Source: an uncultured Eubacteriales bacterium
GTDB taxonomy: Bacteria; Bacillota; Clostridia; Oscillospirales; CAG-272
Assembly (NCBI GenBank): GCA_934503195.1
Contig: CAKSVM010000047.1
Span: forward strand, 1 to 24,816
Reading direction: 5' to 3'
DNA: 24,816 nucleotides
The notes beneath the pieces were generated by a model that saw only the letters and a list, made by a program, of their open reading frames with translations, was not told the DNA's origin and ran no database searches. Shown piece after piece: positions 14,165-21,727 of this stretch (the first letter of the stretch is position 1; the number at the start of each line of letters is the position of its first letter). Both the position numbers and the translations under genes were made by a program.

Positions 14165-14245
14165 GGGGTTTTAAAAAAAAACTTTCAAAATTTTGATTTA
14201 GCTATATGATAGCTCGCGTTTTCTTTGATTATCTCGCTTTTTCTA

Positions 14246-14830
14246 TCATTTTGCTCGTCCGTCAGGAACAAAATTCACAATTTCCGCTCCGATAAGCTCC
14301 GACTCCTCGGGAATGTGCGTGATCATTATCACGGCCGCGTCGGAGAATTCGCGCGAAATGAGGTCGGCGGCGAGCTTTCTTGTCGATTTGTCAAGTCCCG
14401 AAAAGGGTTCGTCGAGGAGCAAAATCTCTCCGCCTACGCAGATTGTCCGCGCGATCGCGACTCTGCGGTTCATTCCGCCCGAAAGCTCGGACGGGAATTT
14501 CTTCTGATCAGCACCGGAAATTCCGAGAGAGGCGAGAACTCCGGCCGCGCGCTCTTCCGGGACGCCGAAAAGCGTCAGATTTCCGAGCGCGGACCGCCAC
14601 GGGAGAAGTCTGTCCTCCTGAAAAAGGCAGGCGATTTTTCCGTTTAGCGTGATTTTCCCCGATTCCGGCTTTTCAAGCCCCGAAATCAGCCTGAAAAGCG
14701 TCGTTTTTCCCGAGCCGGACTGACCCGACAGGCAGATCCGCTCACCTTTTCCGAGCTTTAATGAAAAATCGCGCAGAATCGGCTTTTCGCCGTAGGAAAA
14801 CGAGACGTTTTCAATCTCGATAAGATTCAT
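14246..14830 (-). CDS. ABC importer ATPase, NitT/TauT (SsuB/TauB) type
   Basis: The ATP-hydrolysing subunit of the importer encoded with the next two genes. All motifs are present: Walker A GQSGSGKT (residues 36-43), Q-loop Gln71 in CLFQEDRLLPW, signature LSGGM (116-120, followed by NRRVAIAR), Walker B ILLLDEP (136-142), D-loop SGLD and switch His172. The LLPW behind the Q-loop is typical of the nitrate/taurine/sulfonate group. At 194 residues it is short, lacking the usual C-terminal tail of about 40-60 residues, but it ends cleanly behind the H-loop domain and looks functional. Its ATG overlaps the permease stop by four bases (ATGA), with AAAGGAG before it. No clear terminator follows; only a weak AT-rich hairpin (14200-14214) and a distant T run. 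Confidence 0.92.
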   Translation of the reverse strand: MNLIEIENVSFSYGEKPILRDFSLKLGKGERICLSGQSGSGKTTLFRLISGLEKPESGKITLNGKIACLFQEDRLLPWRSALGNLTLFGVPEERAAGVLASLGISGADQKKFPSELSGGMNRRVAIARTICVGGEILLLDEPFSGLDKSTRKLAADLISREFSDAAVIMITHIPEESELIGAEIVNFVPDGRAK

Positions 14831-15570
14831 GAGCCGCTCCTTTCAAAGCGTTTCGCCGCTTTCCGCAGAAGCTTTTCGAGCAAAAGCGAGAGAAGACACA
14901 CGACGGCTGTCCACGCGAAAACCTCAGACGTTTCGAGCGTCAGCTTCGCGGTCTGGAGCCGCCGCCCGATCGAAAATCCCGGCTGGCAGATGACCTCGGC
15001 CGCGACTCCCGACTTCCACGCGAAGCCGAGCGCGTTCGACGCGCCCGAAACGAAGGCCGGAAAGATCGACGGGATCACGATTTTCGTGAAGATTTTCGCT
15101 CTTGGGAGCCGGCAGACAGTGGCCATTTCGATGAGATTTTTGTCGATTCCGCTCGAAAGCGCGCCGCTTACGTTCTGCCAGACCATCGGGATCACGGTCG
15201 CCGCCGAGATGAAGGAGGGAAGTGCCTCGGTTTTCACCCAGACGAGCGCGAGGATGATGAAGCTGGCGACCGGAACCGCGCGGATCAGCCTTATTACCGG
15301 GGAAATCAGCGTCCCGGCGGGTCTTATATAGTGCGTCAGGAACGCGAAAAGCGTTCCGAGCGCGACCCCGGCGAAAAATCCGAGCGCGATCCGTCCGAGC
15401 GTCGCGAGGGTCGAGAGCCAGAATCTGCCCGTCGCGCCGAGCTTTACGAGCGTTTTCAGCGTCAGGAGCGGCGACGGGACGAGAAGCTCTTTTCCGACAA
15501 TAATCGAAATCGCCTCCCAGACAAGGATCCAGAAGGCGAAAACGACGATTCCTTTTAGAATCTGTTTCAT
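14827..15570 (-). CDS. ABC importer permease, NitT/TauT (SsuC/TauC) type
   Basis: A 247-residue inner-membrane subunit with about six hydrophobic segments and the BPD_transp_1 fold. After an N-terminal helix (FAFWILVWEAISIIVG) comes the LVPSPLLTLKTLVKL segment usual for sulfonate/taurine permeases, then LGRIALGFFAGVALGTLFAF, IRLIRAVPVASFIILALVW, and the EAA-type cytoplasmic loop (EMATVCRLPRAKIFTKIVIP) that couples to the ATPase. It starts only six bases behind the binding-protein stop and overlaps the ATPase gene, so the three subunits form one operon. The ribosome binding site lies in the end of the preceding gene and is weak, suggesting coupling. Substrate unknown. Confidence 0.92.
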   Translation of the reverse strand: MKQILKGIVVFAFWILVWEAISIIVGKELLVPSPLLTLKTLVKLGATGRFWLSTLATLGRIALGFFAGVALGTLFAFLTHYIRPAGTLISPVIRLIRAVPVASFIILALVWVKTEALPSFISAATVIPMVWQNVSGALSSGIDKNLIEMATVCRLPRAKIFTKIVIPSIFPAFVSGASNALGFAWKSGVAAEVICQPGFSIGRRLQTAKLTLETSEVFAWTAVVCLLSLLLEKLLRKAAKRFERSGS

Positions 15571-15576
15571 CCGAAT

Positions 15577-16542
15577 TTAACCGATGTAGAAGAGATCGTC
15601 GGGCGGAAGCTCGCCGCCGATCGACGTCGGGTCAGCGTCAAAAAGTACCTTGAAATACTCGCTGACGCCCTTTTTCATCTCTTCTCCGGCGACGTAGGTG
15701 ATGTTGCATCCGTCAAGTGCGGCCTCGGCGATCGCGGCGGCGGGGATTATGCCCTCGGATTCGCAGAGCTTGGCGGTCGCGGAAGCGTCGTCGCAGGCCT
15801 TTATCGACTTTTCGTATTCCTTGAGGAATGCCTTGACGGCGTCCTCATGCTCGGCGAGGAAATCGGCGCGGACGACGACGCAGCCCATCATCAGCGGAGT
15901 TTCGCAGACCTTGTCCCATTCCGCGCTGATATCGAGCGCGCGGCGGAAGCCCTCGGCCTTTTTGAGAATAGTGGTCGCAGCCGGTTCGGCGATCATGACG
16001 AGATCGGCCTTGCCCGAGAGAACGGCGGCCGTGATTTCGTCGTTCGACGCGACGAATTCGATTTTCAGATCCTTGTCGGGATCAAGTCCGTTCTTTTCGA
16101 GGACGTAGCGGAGGATGTATTCGGGGTTCGAGCCCTGTCCGGCGGTGTAGAGCGTCTTGCCCTTGAGATCGGCGATTGAATTGACCGATTCGCCCTTTTC
16201 GAGGATGTGGAGGACGCCGAGCGTGTTGACGGCGAGCATCTTTATGTTGCCGTTTGTCTTTTTGCAGAGCGTCGCGGCGAGGTTGGTCGGGACGGCGGCG
16301 ATGTCGGCCTCTCCGGTCGAGAGGAGAGGAACGACCTCGGTCGGTGCCGAGGCGACGGTGAAGGTGTAGTTGTTTGCGGCCTTGCCGTTCTTTGCCTGAT
16401 CCATCAGCGAAACCATGCCGACTCCGGTCGGGCCTTTGATGACGGCGACGTTTATGTCAGCAGGCTTGCTTCCACATCCGGCGGCGGTGAGGATGATCGC
16501 GGTCATCGCGATCAGCGCGATAAGTGTCTTTAATTTTTTCAT
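15577..16542 (-). CDS. ABC importer substrate-binding lipoprotein, NitT/TauT type
   Basis: A 321-residue NMT1/SsuA-like binding protein. The signal peptide MKKLKTLIALIAM ends in a lipobox at Cys23 (LTAAGC), so the mature protein is lipid-anchored outside the membrane. The family layout is clear: INVAVIKGPTGVGMVSLM at the mature start, GEADIAAVPTNLAA near residue 79, LKGKTLYTAGQGSNPEYILR near 126, and the second-lobe SGKADLVMIAEPAAT. This group binds nitrate, aliphatic sulfonates, taurine or pyrimidine precursors; no riboswitch or neighbouring enzyme here tells which. AAAGGAG stands eight bases before the ATG. A strong promoter and a leader with a duplicated CGCGTCAA precede it. It is the first gene of the three-gene importer operon. 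Confidence 0.92.
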   Translation of the reverse strand: MKKLKTLIALIAMTAIILTAAGCGSKPADINVAVIKGPTGVGMVSLMDQAKNGKAANNYTFTVASAPTEVVPLLSTGEADIAAVPTNLAATLCKKTNGNIKMLAVNTLGVLHILEKGESVNSIADLKGKTLYTAGQGSNPEYILRYVLEKNGLDPDKDLKIEFVASNDEITAAVLSGKADLVMIAEPAATTILKKAEGFRRALDISAEWDKVCETPLMMGCVVVRADFLAEHEDAVKAFLKEYEKSIKACDDASATAKLCESEGIIPAAAIAEAALDGCNITYVAGEEMKKGVSEYFKVLFDADPTSIGGELPPDDLFYIG

Positions 16543-16563
16543 GATATATCTCCTTTGAATTTT

Positions 16564-16589
16564 CGCGTCAAAATATTTTTCCGCGTCAA
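16564..16589 (-). repeat. Direct repeat CGCGTCAA in the importer leader
   Basis: CGCGTCAA occurs at 16564-16571 and 16582-16589, 18 bases apart, each in a T-rich frame (on the - strand TTGACGCG followed by a run of A). The pair lies between the predicted transcript start and the ribosome binding site of the binding-protein gene. It may be an operator or an RNA binding site; no known motif was recognised. Confidence 0.45.
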
Positions 16590-16598
16590 TACAAAATA

Positions 16599-16627
16599 AT
16601 TATACCATATTTTCAGGCGTTTGTCAA
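16599..16627 (-). promoter_or_regulatory. Sigma-A promoter of the NitT/TauT-type importer operon
   Basis: On the - strand TTGACA (16622-16627), 17 bp, TATAAT (16599-16604) with TGG before it. The leader to the ATG at 16542 is about 50 bases and carries a direct repeat. Confidence 0.92.
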
Positions 16628-16641
16628 TGGTTTATCAGAAA

Positions 16642-18279
16642 TCAGTAGTCATAATCCGGCAAAAACTCGTACCAGACCTGAATTTTCGGGTCGATTCCGC
16701 AGAGTTCGAGGAGCTTTGCGGCGTGATATGGGTTGTCGTAGGGCATCGTGTAGCGGTAATTGTCGTTCGGGAGGTAGTAGAAGATGATCGACGACGGCGG
16801 GGTTTCCTCTGCGAGATAATTTTCCACGCTCTGTTTGTTAAGCCCGATGACCGGAAGATTCCCCGCGTAGCCGATCGCGACGGCCGAAAACTGCGAGAGC
16901 GACGCCGCGAGCGCGAAGGCTCCGGCGATTTTTGTGAGTTCCGGACGCTTTTCACATCCGGCGCGGAGGATGATCAGGCAGAGAATCAGAATCCCGGCGA
17001 AAATCAGCATGACGCTTCCGGTTTCCTTTACGTAATACGGCGTCAGCGCGAAGGCGAGGAATCCGATGAGAAGCCTGATTCCGGGCGAATTGTCGTCGGA
17101 GAGCCGCTTTACGAGCGCGACGGCGAGCGAAACGAGGCTGATTGTCAGCGTTCTGGGGCCGTATTCGGGCGATATGAGCATGATGATCTGCATCCCCGCC
17201 GCGCACCAGACGAAGAAAAGCTCGTCGATCTCGCCGCGCGTGAAGTAGCGGAAGGCCGTGTAAATCATCGCGGCTCCGACCGGGATCAGGAGGAGCGTTT
17301 TCATCCACCATTCGTCAAGTATCGAAGAATTGACGGTCAGCGACCAGAGGTAGATTCCGGCCGTGGCGGCGGCCTCGGAGCCGGCGAGAAGCGACAGGAG
17401 CGGAAGCTTTCCTTCATTATAATATCTGTATGAAACGACCGCGATGATGACGAGTCCGACAAGAATCGCCGCGCAGAGTCCGCCGCGGCCGTAGATGACG
17501 TTTGAGAGCGTCGGGAAGTTCGATTTGATCCGTTCGAGAAGCGGTTTCGCGTAGAAATCGGGGTAATAGGTCTTCCGCTCGGAGGTTCCGGGCGCGAAGA
17601 GGATTGTGGCGAGTCCGGCCGCCGAGACCGCGAGGCTCGCGAAATACGCCGGGCGCGGAATCCGCTTTCTCACGACAAACGCCGAGACGACGAAGCAGAG
17701 TGCCGTCAGAAACGCCGCGGCCGACGCCTGCTCGGTGGTTATCGAGCTTACAAACGCGAACGGAACCAGAAGCCAGCCCCCGCGGTTTTCCTCGAAATCG
17801 CGCGCGAAAAAGTAGTAAAACCAGAGCGAAAGCACGGCGGGGAAGAGGTAATTCATCATCCCGGTCGCCCAGTAGAAGCTCTGACGGAGAACCGCCGTGT
17901 CGGTCAGCGCGAGGATTACGCAGGTGAAGGTCAGCGCGGACTGATATTTTTCGCGGCTTGAATCGGGTTTATAGCTTTTCGCGGCGATTTTCGCGATGAC
18001 GACGGCCAGCGACGCCAGATTTACTATATTGAAGATCCGCCAGAGGTCAAAATTCCAGCCGATCAGAAGCTCGTCGAGAATGTGGACGAGCGCGCGGCCG
18101 TTCGTGTGGAGGTAATGGAATATATTTTCACTCACAAAGTAATCATAGTCTTTTCGCACGAAATTCGCGTAGTAATAATCGTCTCCGAAGATCGTCGTAA
18201 AGAAGGTCGTAAGGGTGTGGATTATCACCAGAGCGGCGAGCGCGAGGTGATGATAGTGCTTTTTGATGAAGGGTTTCAT
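16642..18279 (-). CDS. Large polytopic membrane protein, DUF6056/GtrII-like
   Basis: A 545-residue membrane protein with some 12 hydrophobic segments and a C-terminal soluble tail of about 70 residues. Near the N-terminus, behind the first helix, are FGDDYYYANFV and HYLHTNGRALVHILDE; later come RQSFYWATGMMNYLFPAVL and SSITTEQASAAAF. An acidic pair after the first helix followed by NGR is the pattern of the DUF6056 and GtrII-like families, thought to use polyprenyl-linked sugars for surface glycosylation; I infer a GT-C-like role without proof. AAAGGAG precedes the ATG. No good promoter is seen in the 140 bases upstream, so it may depend on read-through from the AGCS transcript. The terminator behind it was not found. 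Confidence 0.7.
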   Translation of the reverse strand: MKPFIKKHYHHLALAALVIIHTLTTFFTTIFGDDYYYANFVRKDYDYFVSENIFHYLHTNGRALVHILDELLIGWNFDLWRIFNIVNLASLAVVIAKIAAKSYKPDSSREKYQSALTFTCVILALTDTAVLRQSFYWATGMMNYLFPAVLSLWFYYFFARDFEENRGGWLLVPFAFVSSITTEQASAAAFLTALCFVVSAFVVRKRIPRPAYFASLAVSAAGLATILFAPGTSERKTYYPDFYAKPLLERIKSNFPTLSNVIYGRGGLCAAILVGLVIIAVVSYRYYNEGKLPLLSLLAGSEAAATAGIYLWSLTVNSSILDEWWMKTLLLIPVGAAMIYTAFRYFTRGEIDELFFVWCAAGMQIIMLISPEYGPRTLTISLVSLAVALVKRLSDDNSPGIRLLIGFLAFALTPYYVKETGSVMLIFAGILILCLIILRAGCEKRPELTKIAGAFALAASLSQFSAVAIGYAGNLPVIGLNKQSVENYLAEETPPSSIIFYYLPNDNYRYTMPYDNPYHAAKLLELCGIDPKIQVWYEFLPDYDY

Positions 18280-18354
18280 GCGTGCTCCTTTGCTTTGCGA
18301 GAATTTTATCTGACTATTAGACGCGGAATTTCTACAATTGTTCCCGTTTTGGGC

Positions 18355-18385
18355 AAAAAAATCGCCGCCCCGTCGGGCGGCGATT
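18355..18385 (-). terminator. Intrinsic terminator behind the AGCS symporter gene
   Basis: An 11-bp perfect stem AATCGCCGCCC with its complement around CGTC/GACG, followed by six T on the - strand. The short palindrome copy at 18387-18414 stands between it and the stop codon. Confidence 0.93.
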
Positions 18386-18386
18386 G

Positions 18387-18414
18387 CAGGGAACGCTGAT
18401 TATTCAGCTTATCC
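18387..18414. repeat. Small palindromic repeat element, short copy
   Basis: CAGGGAACGCTGAT and TATTCAGCTTATCC stand back to back; both arms match those of the longer element at 8170-8214, which has 16 more bases in the middle. On the - strand RNA it forms GCTGA-ATAA-TCAGC. As with the other copy, it lies within a few bases of a stop codon (AGCS, 18421) and in the same orientation. Confidence 0.65.
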
Positions 18415-18420
18415 CAGCGA

Positions 18421-19800
18421 TTATTTCTTGTTTTTCTTGTCCGAGGCGACGACCGTGACGAGCTTCGAGAGTCCGATGAGGCCGATGACGTTCGGGATGA
18501 CCATGAGGTTGTTGAACATATCGGTCAGCTCCCAGACGAGGTCGTTCGAGAGGATCGAGCCGAGGAAGATGAAGACGAGCGCGATTATCGTGTAGACAAC
18601 CGTCGCCTTCTTGCCGAAGAGGTACTGAACGTTGATCTTACCGAAGAGGTTCCACGAGAGGATCGTCGAGAACGCGAAGAAGAGAAGCGCGATCGCGACG
18701 AACGCGTTGCCGAGTCCGGTTCCGAAGATGTTAGAGAAAGCGAGCTGAGCCATGTTGGTCTTGCTGATTCCGTCAGCCGAGCCGCCGGCGAGCGGTCCGT
18801 TGCCCGCGTAGAGGGTCGAGATGACGACGAGCGCGGTCATCGTGAGAACGACGAAGGTGTCGATGAAGACGCCGATCATAGCCGCGACGCCCTGCTTGTG
18901 GGGATTCTCAACGTTAGCGAGCGCGTGCGCGTGAGGAGTCGAACCCATGCCGGCCTCGTTCGAGAAGAGTCCGCGCTTGACGCCCTGGCTGATTGCGGTC
19001 TTGAGCGCGTAGCCGAGGCTTCCGCCGATGATCGCGTTCGGCTCGAAGGCGTACTTGAAGATCATGCCGAAGGTTTCGGGAACATACTTGACGCGGGCGA
19101 TGAGGACGATGATGCCGCCGATGAGGTAGAGAACCGCCATTACGGGGACGAGCTTCTCGGTGACCGAGGCGAGTCTCTTGACGCCGCCGAGGAAGATAAC
19201 CGCCGCGAGCGTCGTGATGACAAGACCGATGATCCACGAGGGGATGCCGAACGCGTTCTGGCAGGTCTCACCGATCGAGTTCGACTGAACCATACAGCCC
19301 ATGAAGCCGAGCGCAAGGGTGATCGCGATAGCGAAGAAACCGGCGAGGAATGAGCCGAACTTGCCCTTGAAAGCCGTCTTTATGTAGTAAACCGGTCCGC
19401 CGTGAACGCTTCCGTCCTCCTTGGTGACGCGGGTTTTCTGCGCGAGGATCGCCTCGGCGTAGATCGTCGCCATGCCGAAGAAGGCGATTATCCACATCCA
19501 GAAGATCGCGCCGGGGCCGCCGATGAGGATCGCGCCGCACGCGCCGACGATGTTTCCGGTTCCGACCTGAGCCGCGATAGCGGTCGTGACGGCCTGGAAC
19601 GAGGACATTCCGCTCTCGTGCTTCTTACCGTTGAGCGAGACGTTTCCGAAGACCTGTCTCATGCCCTCGCCGAAGCAGCGGATCTGGACGAATTTTGTCT
19701 TGATCGTGAAGAAAAGTCCGCAGCCGATGAGAAGGACGATCAGGATGTAATCCGAGAGGTATGCGTTGATTTTTTGTACGATGTGAAGAAGAGTCTCCAT
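18421..19800 (-). CDS. Alanine/glycine:cation symporter (AGCS family), probably glycine
   Basis: A 459-residue sodium:amino-acid symporter of the AGCS (DAACS-like SSS) type with about 11 hydrophobic segments. Family marks are GCGLFFTIKTKFVQIR near residue 26, the SSFQAVTTAIAAQVGTGNIVG motif near 66, GGPGAIFWMWIIAFFGMAT near 94, GGPVYYI near 134 and the GLFSNEAGMGSTPHAHA motif near 285. The family imports alanine or glycine with sodium; a glycine riboswitch in its leader points to glycine here. AGAAAGG stands about nine bases before the ATG. It has its own promoter, riboswitch and terminator. Function as a symporter is firm, substrate inferred. Confidence 0.94.
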   Translation of the reverse strand: METLLHIVQKINAYLSDYILIVLLIGCGLFFTIKTKFVQIRCFGEGMRQVFGNVSLNGKKHESGMSSFQAVTTAIAAQVGTGNIVGACGAILIGGPGAIFWMWIIAFFGMATIYAEAILAQKTRVTKEDGSVHGGPVYYIKTAFKGKFGSFLAGFFAIAITLALGFMGCMVQSNSIGETCQNAFGIPSWIIGLVITTLAAVIFLGGVKRLASVTEKLVPVMAVLYLIGGIIVLIARVKYVPETFGMIFKYAFEPNAIIGGSLGYALKTAISQGVKRGLFSNEAGMGSTPHAHALANVENPHKQGVAAMIGVFIDTFVVLTMTALVVISTLYAGNGPLAGGSADGISKTNMAQLAFSNIFGTGLGNAFVAIALLFFAFSTILSWNLFGKINVQYLFGKKATVVYTIIALVFIFLGSILSNDLVWELTDMFNNLMVIPNVIGLIGLSKLVTVVASDKKNKK

Positions 19801-19842
19801 ATTTATGCCTTTCTTTCTAGAAATTGCTTCCGGAAACAGCGT

Positions 19843-20015
19843 AAATACAGAGACTCACGTTCAGTCGAGTATTTGCTCCATTCTTTTGCCTGAGAGATTC
19901 AACACTTGCGAGCGTCAGCGAGCCAGTGTTTTGCACCTTCGGCACCCGTTTTAACGGGATTCTCCGGAGTCCCCTCCGCCATTTGTCTCGGAGAATCGCG
20001 ATTCTCAATCCAAAT
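19843..20015 (-). promoter_or_regulatory. Glycine riboswitch (single aptamer)
   Basis: The aptamer core lies at about 19873-19980. On the - strand are GGAGAATCCCG with its partner CGGG, the conserved GCCGAAGGTGCAA (CCGAAGG at 19936-19942), the variable stem AACACT/AGTGTT (19901-19906 and 19925-19930) and the highly conserved CTCTCAGGCAAAAG (19883-19896). Only one full aptamer is present. A 5' hairpin (19981-20015, with GAGAATCG/CGATTCTC inside ATTTG/CAAAT) and a 3' stem AAATAC/GTATTT (19843-19874) flank it; one may be the 'ghost' aptamer of single-aptamer forms. No intrinsic terminator follows before the gene, so control of translation is more likely. It senses glycine and regulates the AGCS symporter. 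Confidence 0.9.
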
Positions 20016-20047
20016 GATTTCAGCGGGGTGTTTTTTATTACATTACT

Positions 20048-20076
20048 ATGATATCACAAAATTCGCGATTTGTCAA
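20048..20076 (-). promoter_or_regulatory. Sigma-A promoter of the riboswitch-AGCS unit
   Basis: On the - strand TTGACA (20071-20076), 17 bp, TATCAT (20048-20053) with TGA before it. The predicted start near 20041 puts the whole riboswitch in the leader, about 240 bases long. The 318-base gap 19801-20118 is filled by this promoter and the riboswitch. Confidence 0.9.
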
Positions 20077-20118
20077 TAGATTTTTAAGAATCCGACAAAA
20101 TACGGCGTTTTTTACAAA

Positions 20119-21498
20119 TCACACGAAGAGCGGGACTACCGACATGATGAGAACGACGATGATGATCAGCGGGAGGATCCATGTCATGTAGAATCTCATC
20201 CACTTGGGGAACTTCGCGCCCTCGCCGGTGTTGGCCTCGGCGAGGAAGTTGTTCCAGCCCCAGCCGCACTTTCTCGTGCAGAAGAGGACGTAGATGAGCG
20301 AGCCGACCGGGAGAATGAGGTTCGAGACGAGCTTGTCCTCAAGGTCGAGGAAGCCGAAGCCCATGACCGTGATCTTGTCCCAGATGCTCAGCGAGAAGAC
20401 CGCCGGGAGCGAGAGGACGAGCATGAGAACGACGTTGATGATCGCGATGACGCGGCGGCCTAGCTTCGTGAGCTCAAGCCAGAACGAGACGATGTTCTCG
20501 AAGACCGCGATGACGGTCGAGAAGGCCGCGAAGATCATGAAGAGGAAGAACGCCGAGCCGATTATACGTCCGCCGGGCATCGCGTTGAAGATGCTCGAAA
20601 GGGTCGTGAAGAGGAAGGACGCGCCGACCGAGCCGGCGTCCGCCGTCTGGCCGCCGTTGTAGGTGAAGCAGGCGGGGAAGATGATGATTCCGGCCATGAT
20701 CGCGACGAAGGTGTCGAGCGCGACAATCGTTCCGGCCTCGCCGAGAAGACGCTTGTCCTTGTCGATGTAGCTTCCGAAGATCGCGATTGAGCCCATGCCG
20801 ATCGAGAGCGTGAAGAAGGACTGTCCCATAGCGGCCGAGATGACCGTCCAGACGCCCGATTCCTTCATCTTTTCGAAGGAGGGGATGAGGTAGAATTTAA
20901 GTCCCTCGCCGGCGTTTGAGAGCGTGCAGGAGTAGATCGCGAGTCCGATCATGAGGACGAGCAGAAGTGCCATCATGACCTTTGTGATCTTTTCGACGCC
21001 GTTCTGGAGTCCGAGCGCGCAGATCGCGAAGCAGATGAGGATGACCGCGAAGGTTCCGGCCGTGATGAGTCCGGTGTTGGAGATCATGCCGACGAAAACG
21101 CCGCCAAGCTCCTCGCTGCCGTGGAACTTGAGTATTGAGCCGTCAACATACTTTATGAAGTAGATCAGCATCCAGCTTGCGATACAGGTGTAGAACATCA
21201 TCAGGAGATAGTTGCCGATGATTCCGAGGTACTTCATGAGGTGCCATTTCTGGCCTTTTTTCTCAAGGACGTCGAAGGAGGTGGCGATTGAACGCTGACT
21301 TGCGCGTCCGACGGTCAGCTCGACGGTCATGACCGGGAGTCCGAGGAGGATTAAGAACGCGATGTAAACGAGGACGAAAGCCGCGCCTCCGTACGCGCCG
21401 GTGATGATCGGGAAGCGATAGACGTTGCCGAGTCCGATCGCGCATCCCGCCGAGATGAGGATGAATCCGAGGCGTGAGCCAAATTTTTCTCTTTCCAT
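20119..21498 (-). CDS. Sodium-dependent amino-acid transporter, NSS family
   Basis: A 459-residue neurotransmitter:sodium symporter homologue with 11-12 hydrophobic segments. The start REKFGSRLGFILISAGCAIG with LGNVYRFPIITGAYGGAAF is the unwound first helix that binds sodium and substrate; PVMTVELTVGRASQRS follows, and in the middle SFFTLSIGMGSIAIFGSY is the helix-6 signature; the usual Trp of GNIWRFP is Tyr here. Bacterial relatives (TnaT, MhsT, LeuT) import hydrophobic or aromatic amino acids with sodium; the substrate here is open. The ATG has AAAGGAAAGG about ten bases upstream. It has its own promoter; no clear terminator separates it from the AGCS leader downstream, so some read-through into the riboswitch is possible. 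Confidence 0.94.
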   Translation of the reverse strand: MEREKFGSRLGFILISAGCAIGLGNVYRFPIITGAYGGAAFVLVYIAFLILLGLPVMTVELTVGRASQRSIATSFDVLEKKGQKWHLMKYLGIIGNYLLMMFYTCIASWMLIYFIKYVDGSILKFHGSEELGGVFVGMISNTGLITAGTFAVILICFAICALGLQNGVEKITKVMMALLLVLMIGLAIYSCTLSNAGEGLKFYLIPSFEKMKESGVWTVISAAMGQSFFTLSIGMGSIAIFGSYIDKDKRLLGEAGTIVALDTFVAIMAGIIIFPACFTYNGGQTADAGSVGASFLFTTLSSIFNAMPGGRIIGSAFFLFMIFAAFSTVIAVFENIVSFWLELTKLGRRVIAIINVVLMLVLSLPAVFSLSIWDKITVMGFGFLDLEDKLVSNLILPVGSLIYVLFCTRKCGWGWNNFLAEANTGEGAKFPKWMRFYMTWILPLIIIVVLIMSVVPLFV

Positions 21499-21581
21499 AG
21501 ATGTAGAGCCTTTCCTTTGAGTCTGCCCGGCTTTACCGGAAGCAAACTCTATATAAGAGTAGAGTAAAGTAATACTTTGCT

Positions 21582-21610
21582 ATTATACCACACTTTTTCG
21601 GATTTTGCAA
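21582..21610 (-). promoter_or_regulatory. Sigma-A promoter of the NSS transporter gene
   Basis: On the - strand TTGCAA (21605-21610), 17 bp, TATAAT (21582-21587) with TGG before it. The leader of about 76 bases has a small ACTCT-TATAT-AGAGT hairpin; no known riboswitch was recognised. Confidence 0.9.
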
Positions 21611-21673
21611 TAGGTTTCGCGAAAAAAATTCGAAGAAACTTAAAAAATACGCGAAAAATTCTGAGAAAAGCGG

Positions 21674-21702
21674 AAAAAAACCGTCCGGTTTTCGCCGGAC
21701 GG
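21674..21702 (-). terminator. Terminator of the acyl ligase-ACP-HD operon
   Basis: Stem CCGTCCGG / CCGGACGG around a six-base loop, then seven T on the - strand, about 25 bases behind the HD gene. Confidence 0.93.
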
Positions 21703-21727
21703 AAATTCTTTCGGGGTTTGTTATGTA

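Noticed and set aside
14173..14214. Possible terminator of the ABC importer operon.
   Set aside because: The hairpin AGCTAT-CAT-ATAGCT is weak and lies about 19 bases from the T run, so it does not fit an intrinsic terminator.
20077..20118. Possible terminator between the NSS and AGCS genes.
   Set aside because: Only a three-base CCG/CGG stem is seen near a T run; this is not convincing.
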